NCBI GenBank assembly: GCA_006384855.1
Contig: VCJN01001402.1
Coordinates: forward strand, 111,562 to 175,561
Length of the DNA stretch: 64,000 nt
Source of the DNA: Tetraselmis striata
Lineage: Eukaryota > Chlorophyta > Chlorodendrophyceae > Chlorodendrales > Chlorodendraceae
Direction of reading: 5' to 3'
In this document: in pieces, positions 44,320 to 56,343 of the stretch
Layout: each line of letters begins with the position of its first letter
Position numbering within the stretch: the stretch's first letter is position 1
The notes under the pieces: model-generated
What the model was told of the DNA's origin: nothing
The model's database searches: none
The model's input: the letters and a program-made list of their open reading frames with translations, nothing else
Position numbers and translations under genes: made by a program

Positions 44320-46679
44320 TCAAAGGTCCGTCACGTCTTCGTCCATATAGTTTTCTTCGTCGACTAGGTCGCCGAGCTCGGTGCCGGGGTCATGTTCATC
44401 GTCGGCCATCCGCTCGTTATCGTTAGGGAGAGCGAGTGAGGGGAAGGAGTGAGGGAGTGGAGCGGGCCGCCCGTTCTGAGGGAGGCGATTCCCTTTGCGA
44501 TGCGGATGCGTTTGCGGGGGAGCTGCGGTTAATTTGGTCGACAACTTCCTGAATGAAGAGGGTGCGGCGAGCGCCCTCCGGGGAGGTGTCGCGAGCGGTA
44601 AGATCTTGCGGGAGGCGGGGTCTGGCCCGCGGTGAGCTTCCGGAGCGGGGGCAGGACATGAGCGGGGCTGACCGGGCGGAAAGGGGTGTGTGTTTGTGCG
44701 CCACACGTTTTTCCCGGGGGGCGGGGCTGTGGCTTTGTGCGGGTTGCGGGCCGCCACCGGTGGCCGCGCTTCTAGCGACGACCGGGCGGGTTGGTTGGGT
44801 GCGGATGCGAATGGAGACGGCCACTTCCGGTTCCTCGTCACGAGGTAAGCCTCGGACTCGGAGGCGATGGGTGCAAGCAAGGTGCGGCCGCAGCCTTATC
44901 TACGCCCTTTGCCGAGGCCGGGGGTACTATCAGAGCCGTCGGTTGAGCCGCGCGGCCTCGGCTGCGACCGGTGGGAGTTGCATGGGCCGGGGGAAGCAAG
45001 CGGCCGGGATGAGAGCTTCTGGGGTCCGCGAACCTCTATTTCTTGGTGTGGCGGGTAGATTCGACGGTGGTCTGGCCCGTAAGCTGGGACATCGCCGCGT
45101 TCTGGAAGTCGGTACGTCCGGCCTCGGTGTGTCTGGACTCGGTGTATGCCTCAAAGGCACCGCCTCCGTAGGCGCCCAAAGAGACATCCAAGACGCGGAG
45201 ATCGGTGTTATGTTTGGGTGGTGCTAATCAGCAACGCCGAGCGGCGGGAGGGCTTGCCTACGGCTGTATTTTGGAGGGTTGTATGGGGACCGGGGGGGGG
45301 GGGGGGGGGGCACCTTCTATATAGCGGCATGGCGCGTCATGACCATCCTCGATGCGGAGGCGGTCGCGTACTCGCGACGGAGGGCGTCGACTACGGCCTT
45401 TGCTAGCTGTTCAGGTCGGGCAAGGGTTTGGTGGAGGGGGGCGGGTCTATAGGAGAAGCATGGCAGTCGACAGCAGAGGTAAAAGAGTCGTCGCTGACCG
45501 GTTTGGGTGGCGGTTGGCCATAGTACGAGGTGTCCGGCAATGGGGTTTTGTTGATTTTGAGATGGAGCTCGGGCATAAAGTACGTTGCCAATAGGCATAT
45601 GACTGCCCTTTGGGCAGCCAAATCGCCAGCACGTCGGCAGCCTTGGTATTGGTTATCTACAGTCGGGCCGTGTGGGCGGGGAGCGAGGCCGGCCGGGTTT
45701 GTTCATGTGAACAACTTCGAAGAGCTCGTATATAGCAATGTCCATGAGACGAACCTCCGCCGTTGGGTTGATTGGTGTTAGGGTTGGCGGGAGAGTCAAG
45801 CTCGTCCCAAGCATGCGCCGTGCACGTCTCTACCACCTTAGTGAGGATTTTCGGACGGCGGGTGGTGCCCCTGTTTTTGGCGGCCCTTTCCATGTCATGC
45901 ATAGAAGTGAGGATGTTGGTTAGCCATGCATATGTAGCTCTAGGCAGGACCGGTCCAGCCTCGAGTAAGGGGATGGAGACAAATCATGTGCGTTGCGCAC
46001 GGAGTTCTTGGGTGATAAATGGGGCGTCAATGAGGGGGAGCGCTGGCACTCCGGTATTGGTGTAGAGTTTGTTGGCGAGGGCCGTGTTGAGGTTTGTCCG
46101 CAAGCGGATGGCCTCGGTGGCGTCTATTTTGTGGAGGGAACGATTTGCTGTGCCCCTCATGACGTCCCGTTTGTCTTTCATGGCAGGTATCGGGAAGCGT
46201 TTCATACAGACACGAAGGTCATTGGCTGTGGCCGTGATGTGCGTCCATGCCTTTTGGATAGACCGGAAGGTTGTGAGGTTGGCGTTGCGGCGCTCGTTCT
46301 CGGACGCGGTGTCAATACCGGGGTTGGAGTATTCGTTGACGACTAGGACGATAGTGTCTTGGGGCGGTGCGTTCATCGCATCACCCTTGAGGGTGGCGTG
46401 GGGAGATTCCTCCAGGGAGTTGGTAGGCAGTCGGTGCGGCGGCACCCCCCGTGTGGAGGAGGCCGCGCGACGCCTTGAGGGCCCATGCATGAGGGCTCGG
46501 GAGGGGGGGGTCTCCATGCCGTTGGGTGGGCTTGTGGTGTGGGAGTTGGGTCGCGTGGGCGGGTACTTCGCCTTAAGCGGCCGCGCGTAGCGTCCACCGT
46601 AGACGCGACGATACCTTGCGGAATAGAGGGCAATGAGTGCGCGGGCGCGCGCCCGGAGGGGAGCCGCAGCAGGCTGCAC
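44320..46679 (-). pseudogene. ORF1/Gag-like remnant, unidentified
   Basis: Minus-strand frames 46679-45984 (Arg/Pro-rich start, then DTIVLVVNEYSNPG, KAWTHITATANDLRVCMKRF and LNTALANKLYTNTGVPALPL), 45902-45657, about 45620-45400 and 44880-44320 run in the same direction with breaks. The last ends in an acidic tail (ERMADDEHDPGTELGD, DEENYMDED). Length, Pro-rich spacers and position beside LINE-C suggest a LINE first ORF. No motif confirms it. Confidence 0.3.
45292..45310. repeat. Poly-G run (G19)
   Basis: Nineteen consecutive G inside the ORF1-like remnant. Confidence 0.95.
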
Positions 46680-46715
46680 CTCCCTACTCGGTAGAAGAGC
46701 GCTGGCATCCGCCGC

Positions 46716-48335
46716 ATGGCTACCGTTCGTGATGCCGCCTTTATCGGCTGCATGAATGACATCTTCCCAATTTCCTCACTAGGAATTCCGACAGTAACAC
46801 CCCCACTCCTGATTTCTTTAACCCACAGCTTGCTTGGGTCCATACTTGGCCGAGGCAGCTTCATCGCAACTTCTTCCGCCTGCCGGTATGACCACCTCCT
46901 CAACGATGCTCGTGGGTCGAGCAGCTACGCCGCGGCGGTGCGCGAGGCGTGGGGCCGCCTCCAAGCGGCTACTGTTGGCCACCTCAGCGACGCAGATGCG
47001 TGCGTGATGGAGCGGGAAGCGGAGCGTGCGTCGGGCTCGCAGAAGGAGCTGACGGCATTTCTAGACCATGCCAAGAACTCTCGGATTCGAAATGAGCAGG
47101 TGTGCGCTCTCCCTGTCACATGTTGGGAAAGGATCTTTTTCAACCAACTTGATGCGGGGTCGGACATGTGGACGGTGGGAATCCCCACCGCATGGACGGT
47201 CATGACTCCACATGAGCTGCGCGCGGGAGGTCGCTGCCGGGTACTTCTTTCCACCTAGCCCGTGCTTGGCCGGTGGCTGGGAGCCATATCATTACGCACT
47301 CGAACGATAGAGCACAACCCCGTTACTGTTGACCTATACGGCGACGCGCTCATGAACCTGCCTCCCGGCACATGAAGACGCCCACTGATGTGTACAGCAC
47401 GACGCTATCGCAGACGCCTTCCGCGATCACAGTGTTCACGATCTGGGTATCGTTGTACGCCGGGAGGTGGATGACTTGTTATAGCTGGCAGTGCCTCTCG
47501 GCAATAACACCGTACCCATGGATTAAATCAAGGACCTAGTGCCCGGACGCACAATACAGCTCTCCGCCCTCCCGGCGTTCAACGTCGTGACCGGGAGCTA
47601 TCATCCCCGGAGCTTGAAGTCCACGTTTCCAAAGTTTAAGACTATGCGGTACGGGGTCAAGTATACTGCGGTGCCCCGGGCCACGGCTGCGGATCGGTTT
47701 GAGCGCTCCATGTTGGGCGACATTCAACGGGGGTTGGCAGAGCGGGATGTGGCGTGGCACAACACGGGGCCCGGACAGAAGGGCCTTTTCGAAACATCAT
47801 GGATATGCTGTCGGAATACACAGGCATGGTCTTCGGCACGGTGGGTGAGGTAAGCAAGTATGGGGTGCAGCGTCGCACTGTGTGCGGTGGTGTAGCGGAC
47901 GGTGCCGCGGTGCACCGTGGTGCAGCGGTGTCGCATGCTTGGCTGCGGATCGGGGTGCCCTCTCATCGCGGGGCACGCGGTGCACCACCCGGGCTCACCG
48001 GGAGGCCTCACTCGCAAGAGATTTCCTCGGGGTCCTGAGCTTGGTGGCGGCTCGAGAGCGTGCTTGCTACCTCATTTGACGGCGCAGATTCGTCTGCCAT
48101 CCCGTTGCCGAAGCTGCACAGCACGTCCGGGGATCACCCTCGTACACACGTGCAAGCGTGGCCCGGACTCTGAACCGTGCGCGCATCGCTCACCCATCCC
48201 GCCTCGTGCGGGATGCGGATCGCCTCGGCGGATTGCTGTGTTGATCTTTTGGTACAGGGTAATCCTTACTAGTTGTAGCAGGGGGCGGATTTGCCCGTTT
48301 CCTTAATACTGCTGTCCTGATTGTAATTCACACCT
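46716..48335 (+). mobile_element. LINE-C 3' part (5'-truncated)
   Basis: The frame at 46716-47258 opens VRDAAFIGCMNDIFP (the post-RT block of the family). It continues AVREAWGRLQAATVGHL, MEREAERASGSQKELTAFLD and WTVMTPHELRAGGRC. From 47325 the order is EHNPVTVDLYGDAL, VHDLGIVVRREVDDLL, then VTGSYHPRSLK, RYGVKYTAVPRATA and LSEYTGMVFGTVGEVSK, interpreted as the C-terminal endonuclease-like region of a LINE protein. A Cys-free tail ends near 48335 with a small hairpin (catcccgcctcgtgcgggatg). It is broken by stops and frame changes. 47325-48335 is repeated inverted at 54405-55400. Confidence 0.65.
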
Positions 48336-48451
48336 TTACTCGTACTTGTTGGCATTTTGGCGCGCGTTCGCGACCGCTGGCGGACAACGACGAGTGCACG
48401 AAACAAAGTTGCTGAAGGTGGGGGCTGACTGATACCTGCCGATGTCAATCT

Positions 48452-48476
48452 CCCCCCCCCCCCCCCCCCCCCCCCC
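48452..48476. repeat. Poly-C run (C25) followed by CA repeat
   Basis: Twenty-five C then (AC)n, about 70 bp before the first ATG of the membrane protein gene. Confidence 0.95.
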
Positions 48477-48543
48477 ACACACACACTCTTATAGCCTGCC
48501 ACCAACCTGATCCCGCCGGTTCGGCCGCCAGCCGCTCGCACAC

Positions 48544-51500
48544 ATGGCCGACTACCGGGGAGCTCCCTCGCTGCCGCCGCGCCCCTCGTATTCTGTGGCG
48601 CTCTCAGGTACCTCCGTCCCGCCTCCCACACAGTTCGGCCTTCCCGGCTACCGTCCTGGCTCCGCAGCCCGTGCAAGCCCCGGCTCATAAACGTGCTCGC
48701 GCCGCTGGATCGCAGGCGGCGCGGCGCGGCGCGGTGGGATGACGGCCTGGGAGGTGTCGGGCTTGGCGGTAGGCGTCACCCAACTGGTGAGCGGCGCCCA
48801 TTGCGTACCTGGGAAAGGCAGGGAAAGGGGCGGGGAGGGGCCTGGAGGGGGGGGGGGGGGGGGTTAAGTACTCAAACGTTGCAAGGCGGTGAGTCGCCTC
48901 GCGTCGAGCTCTAAACTGCGGAGCGACACAAAAAATGAATTCAGCCGGAAGAAGGGACCCAACGATGGAGTGTCCAGGGGGGGGGGGGGGGGAGGGGGGC
49001 TGACTCGTCTACTGTCTGGCCGTGCGGCCTGTTCCAGGTGGTGGCGGTGCTGTACGCGCTCGCGATGGCGGACATGCCGCAGCTGGTGCACGTGAGGGGG
49101 CTGGGCGATGCTCTGTTCTATGCGGCGACGGGCGCGGGGCTGCTGGGGTTGGCGGCCAGCTGGCTGCGCTCGCGCCCCGTGCTCAACCTGCACCTCATGG
49201 CCGGCGTGCTGGCGCTTGTACTGGCCATCATCTTCACGACCAACACCAAGCGGGACACCACCACCTTCTGTAACATCCTCATGTACCCCCCGCCCCCCCC
49301 CACCACCACCCACCCATGTCACGACGCCAGTCTGTCATACACAATGAGCATTATACGCCAGCAGTCTGCACATCGGAGACAAGGTGTTGCCACCAGCCAT
49401 GAACATCCCTAGGTACGCGCCCTGAGCCGGCTTGCTAAACTCTCGGGCAGGCTGGATGCGAACCTGCACACGGCGGACCAGCACATGCGCCAGATGCACA
49501 ACAACGGGGTCATGGAGAACCTGGCCTCCAGGCTCCAGGAGCTGGACAAGCAGATCCTGGAGATCCCGGACATTGCGCACGCCACGCACAAGTCCAACGA
49601 GGAGCAGCAGAACGTGCGACGCTGGTGGGGGTGTGTGGATGAGGGCTGCCTGCGGGGGCTGCTTGTGCGCATGCTCACATGGATGCTGCCGTTCCGCTGC
49701 CTGTGCGCCAGATGATGACCACGGACTACGGCATCCTCCACAAGAAGATCTCCGACATGCGGCGGCACGCGACTGTCCTCCAGGAGCAGGTGGTCCTGAT
49801 GGCCGCGAAGATCAACAAGGCCAACAATGGCACCGACGTCGAGTCCACGCTCAAGGGAGATGTGCCCGAGGAGCACCAGCGCCACCTGGACAAGCTGCAA
49901 GACATCTTCAAGGCGGCGGAAGAGGTGTGATGGCCTGCGTGGTTACAGAAAGGGGGAGGGGGTAAACCAAGGAATGTGAAGGGTGGCCCAGGTTGCCAGG
50001 CAAGCCGCACGCATATATTAGGCATCCGAGCTGGCGGGGTTAAGCGCGGCGGAGCTGCGGGGGGCTGACAATCCTGTGCCGCATGGCCGCGCAGGTGCTC
50101 AAGGGGACGGAGCTGCCGAAGATGCAGCAGGGGAAACAGGGGCGCCTGGATCCCAGCCTCAACATGCAGCCCGAGGTCTTCCTACCGCTGCTCGTCAACC
50201 TCACACAGGCGAGTCAACATGCCCCACCGCCGCTTGGCTGCTCCTTCACCCCCTGTTAGCTGCATGTCGACCCCTCTCGTTCCTCTGTTTCATCATTACG
50301 ACTTGACGGCAGTTGAGGACGAAATTGCAGGCCAAGGACGAAATTGCAGCGATTGAGGAAGTGCTGCACCCCGAGCTCGGCGGAGAGAGGATCACCAACA
50401 TGGGCAAGGTGAGCTGGCGCTCCGTAGCGGCGGCCCGCTGGCGTGCAACCCCCCTCCCCCCCTCTTGCCTCCAAGCCCTCTTCCTGGCCGGGTTTCCGCA
50501 CATCTGATAGTCACTGCACGTCACACCTTACCAGGCCGGTTACTTCGACACGTGGCGCAGCTCGGAGCGTCGCATGGCGTATGAGTTGGACGACGACTAC
50601 TCCATCATGGACGACTACCTGGACTACAATGAGCTCTTGCGATGGCCTGGCCCACCCCACCGCTGCCGGCGCCTGGCCGAGACGGCAGGAATAGGGCACT
50701 GATGACGTGCTGCCTGGGGTTGGCGCCGCGCAGACTCCAATCAATGACATGCATGGCGAGGTGGAGGAGACGCAGCAGGTGCTGCGCCGATACAAGCACA
50801 ACCTCTACAGGATGGAAGCGGACAACCAGCACTCGCAGAAGATTCGCTCTGTAAGCTCCCGTTCTTCACCCCCTTCCTGCAAACACATTCGCCCCTTACA
50901 GGATAGCAGGACAACTATAGTATAGACTCCAATGAGAAGTCTACACTCATCCACATAAACACATTTGCATATGCAAAAGCGGCATGGTGATGCACATGTG
51001 CAGGTGTGTGTGCTGGTTGTACTAGTCATGAAGATGCGTGTCACCGTATCATTCATATTTGATCGGAGTTGAATTTTCCATCACCCCGCGCAGAGAATTC
51101 AGCAGCTTGACGCGGTGTGTTCTTTAGTCCCATCTCTTCGCAGGGCAGGGCGGGGGGGGGGGGGGGGGGGGGGGGCAAAGAATGGATTACTATGCACGGC
51201 CCCAAAGCGTGTTGTTTATTCTTATTAAGGGTTGCTGCGTACTATCATTACTGTGAGTATAAATGTATACTGTGTTTGCTAAGGATGTGTCTGTAATGCT
51301 CTCATTAGAAAGGATTGACACACGAATTGTATCGCATAATTGTTGTCTGTGAGGGCCCCCACCCCCGGCGGACAGGGGAAACTATACCATAGACAGAACA
51401 TGCCACATGGTAATACCACAGAATTCGCAACGCAGTGTGGCGGAACTATGCATCGTTGTTGAGAATCCACGAACCCAATTGAATCGTATATACGGGATGT

Positions 51501-51810
51501 TTTCTTGACACGCACTGCTCCCCCCTACCCCCCTACTCCCCTCCATCCCTGTCCCGGGCAGCGGCGGCGCGAGCGGGGACTAGTGCGCGACCGGCTGCAG
51601 GTGGAGTTTGATGCCCAAATGGAGGAGGCGGAGGTGGACCACGAGCGCCTGCTGCGTAACTGGAACCGCGATTCCGCAGTATGCCGCGAGGCGGGCGTGC
51701 TGGTGCCGCGCGCGGTGGCGGTGGCGCTGGGCCTGCTGGGCCTGCAGGCAGCCGCGTCGTACGTGTCGCTCTCCATGCTGTTCCAGCTGCCCACCAAGCG
51801 CACGTGCTGA
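48544..51810 (+). CDS. Multipass membrane protein with central coiled coil (10 exons)
   Basis: Exons in continuous frame: 48544-48607, 48716-48786, 49038-49282, 49451-49613, 49712-49924, 50095-50208, 50331-50408, 50535 to about 50646, 50734-50850 and 51562-51810, giving about 475 residues. The start MADYRGAPSLPPRPSYS precedes three predicted membrane helices at about 36-56, 69-88 and 94-112 (DALFYAATGAGLLGLAASWL). A long hydrophilic, helical region follows (LASRLQELDKQILEIPD; KISDMRRHATVLQEQVVLMA; EEHQRHLDKLQDIFKAAEE), then an acidic Tyr/Asp stretch (ELDDDYSIMDDYLDYNE), and near the C-terminus one more membrane helix (VAVALGLLGLQAAASYVSL). The topology suggests an endomembrane or plasma-membrane scaffold; the family is not recognised. 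Intron 6 appears to use a GC donor (ACACAG|gcgagt). The donor of exon 8 could not be found: no GT occurs before an in-frame TGA. Confidence 0.75.
51153..51175. repeat. Poly-G run (G23) in intron 9
   Basis: Twenty-three G inside the 711-bp intron between 50850 and 51562. Confidence 0.95.
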
Positions 51811-52424
51811 CCGCCCGGGGAGACACCGACACCCCGGCTGGGCAGGTAACACCACACAGGGCTGACGCGCAACGGGGAGACTTCTGCCCAGTCGAAACTG
51901 GATATTGGTTGCATCAGAATCGAACTGAATTCAACTGGAATCACTTCAAAGCTGAACTACCTTTGATCAATCCAACCCGGCGCAACAGCCGTGGAACAAA
52001 TCATTCAGAAGGCGCGGTTTCTGTCACATAAAATACATCGCCATGACGGCGCAGTGGGCATTTCAGTCCGATCGACTGAGATCAGGGGCTTGATCATAGA
52101 TCAGCTGACATCAGGTGTGAACGCGAGCGCGGTTGCGTCCTGTTGGACTCTGTGGGGCCGCTTCAGTAGCCCCCCCCCCCCCCCCCCTCCCCCTCACCCT
52201 CGGCGCTCTCCGGGCTGGGTGGCATGGAGGGCAGGCCTGCCGGGGAGTCGCCATGCTGTGCAGACCTCTACTCATACAGCGGCTCCCACATGTCATCCGC
52301 CCCGCGCTGCGCCCTGCCACAGCAGCGTGGCCCACCTAAGCGTCAGACCTTGCACGCCCCTGCCAAAGGGAAGGGGGGCTGCCTGCCGCACTACGGCAAT
52401 GCTGACAGGCGGGGGATGGGGTTG
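51811..52424. other. Convergent intergenic space
   Basis: It separates the stop codons of two genes that face each other. It holds a C18 run at 52170-52187. No poly(A) signal of a known type is evident. Confidence 0.5.
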
Positions 52425-54165
<1,741 letters not shown>

Positions 54166-54404
54166 TGCTCGACCGGAGAGCTATTGTGTGCTGAAAGCAA
54201 GGTGTCACGGCCTCGTGGACACGCGCGCAGTGATATGGGGCTGACAGTGAGTGTGCACGCGGCCGCGCAGGCGAGTACCAGTTAGGTGGGCGGGTCCCGG
54301 TGACTGTGGCTTGCTTAATTTCATCCCACCCGTGTGACTCCTCAGCAGCGCCCCGGGCCGGCCCGGAAATGGACCCGCTCTGTCTCCCAGCATTATTGGT
54401 GTGA
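54166..54404. promoter_or_regulatory. Upstream region of the PHYHD1-type gene
   Basis: About 240 bp between the start codon (minus strand) and the inverted LINE-C copy must contain the promoter. It is GC-rich, with no TATA-like box. Confidence 0.3.
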
Positions 54405-55400
54405 ATTACAAAAAGGCCAGTATTAATAAATCCACTGCTAAAAAGGCAATACCAAAGAGATCAACACAGCAATAAGCCGCCGAAAAGAGGCCCGCATCCC
54501 GCGCACGAGCGGGATGGATGAGTGCTGCGCACGGTTCAGAGTCCGGGCCACGCGTAGTGCACGTGTGTGCGAGGGTGATCCACGGACGTGCTGTGCATCT
54601 TCGGCGACGGGATGGCGGACGAATTTGCGCGCCGTTTGATGAGGCAGCGAGCACGCTCTCGAGCCGGCATCAAGCTCAAGACCCCAAGTTCATCTTTTGC
54701 GAGTAAGGCGTCCTGGCGAGCCCGAGTGATGCACCGACTGCCCTGCGATGAGAGTGCACCCCGATCCGCGGCGAAGCATGCGACACCGCACACATTGCGC
54801 CGCACCCCCTTGCTCACCTCATCCGCTATCCATGCCATGCAAAGACCATGCCCGTGTACTCCGACATGTCCAGCATGTCTCGAAGAGGGCCCTGATGTCC
54901 CGGCTCCGTGTAGTGCCTCGCCGTATCCCGCACTGCCAACCCCCATTGTATTTTGCCCTAGGGAGAGCGCTGAAATCGATCCACTACAGCCGTGGCCCGA
55001 GGCACCCCCGTCGTGTAATTGACCCCGTGCCGCATATAGTCTTGAACTCCGGCATCGTGGGTTTCAAGCTCCGGGGAGCATAGCTCCCAGTCACTACGTT
55101 GTACGTCGGAGGGAGAGCTCTGAGTCCGGCACCAGGATATGGAGTTCATCCGCCCTTGGTACGGTGTTGCCGAGAGGCATTGCCTGCTGAAACAAGTCAT
55201 CCACCTCCCGGCGTACATCGATTCCTATGTCGTGAACACATTCATTGATCGCGGAAGGCGTATGCAACATTGCAACAACGAGTGAGCCTCTACTATCAAA
55301 TTGTGGAAACAGCTGAATAGCTCCATGTGCCGGGAGGTTTATGAGCGCGTTGCCATAGAGGTCGGGAGAGTGATGGGGTTGTGCTCCGTCGAGGGCAGAA
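54405..55400 (-). mobile_element. LINE-C 3' end, inverted partner of 47325-48335
   Basis: Reading the minus strand: EHNPITLPDLYGNALINLP, VHDIGIDVRREVDDLFQQA, RADELHILVPDSEL, VPRATAVVDRFQRSP and, after frame changes, DEVSKGVRRNVCGVACF, DELGVLSLMPARERARCL. Each block has a counterpart in the plus-strand copy. The terminal 100 bp (gatcaacacagcaataagc, gaggcccgcatcccgc) also resembles the right end of the Helentron-like elements. The copy points its 3' end towards the gene pair. Confidence 0.65.
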
Positions 55401-56343
55401 TGATCTAGCTCCCAACCAAATTGAAATTGAAATTAGTTACAACGTCTAGTCTGCTGCATCCGCTCGCTCAGACTGAGTTGTTCTCAGGACCTGCTATCTC
55501 TAACCACAGTGGGGAACACGAAGTGTTGTCACAGTTCGAGCTACCGGCCATTCTCCAATGGTTCCTAGCCCCTCCTTCTTCCAGTGGGCTATATATAGCT
55601 AAGACAGCAACGCCCCCCTGCTGTCCCTACCTAAGTCAGGCCTATCCCATCCAGAGCTCAGCAGGCAAGCTTAGGCAGCCGAAGCATCCCGCCTACAGCT
55701 ACCAAGGTATGACGGGGGAAGGGGGCTGACCGGAATAGCTATATGGTGCTCAGTATTTATGCACCGCTGAGCCGGCTAATATGATTGGTGGGGGCTGCGA
55801 TGCCCTCGAGCATGGAATTGGGTGGGTGTTGTTTGTGTCGGTTGTGGGAATCGGATTGTGTGTTCATTGTGTGTAGGATGTGTGTTGGTGTGTGAGCTGC
55901 ACCGGGCACATGGTTCGTGGTGGGCGGTGTTCTTGAGGCAGCTGGCTTGGGTGGTGCTGCAGTGGCTCGCTCAGTAGCTTACTGGTGTGAGCTGCGTGAC
56001 GGGTGAGCTGCTTCCTCGTCCGTCTCCCACTGCTCGTTGTCTGAGCCGTGGGCGCCAGAGAAGCGCAGCTTGCACCTGCTGCGATTGTGGGTGGCGCCGT
56101 CCGAGCGGCTGCGGCCCCTGGGCTGCTTCTTCTTATGTTATGCTGTTGTGGCTGCCTTGCCCTTGCTGGCTGGGGTGGGTTGGCTGGGGTGGCGCTCCAG
56201 CTGGATGGAGAGGCGCTGTGGGTTGCGTAGCTGGTGTGTCTCTGCTGCGAGGCTGGCCAGGTTGGCGGCTAGTGCTGGTTGACTGGCAGGAGAGGACTGT
56301 GCAAGCAGCTATGTGGCTGCTGTGGTGAGGTGGTGGAGTTCTG
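55401..56343. other. No gene recognised
   Basis: A GT-rich block at 55780-56000 and short open frames only. It may be an element 3' untranslated region for the minus-strand ORF1-like sequence to its right. Confidence 0.4.
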
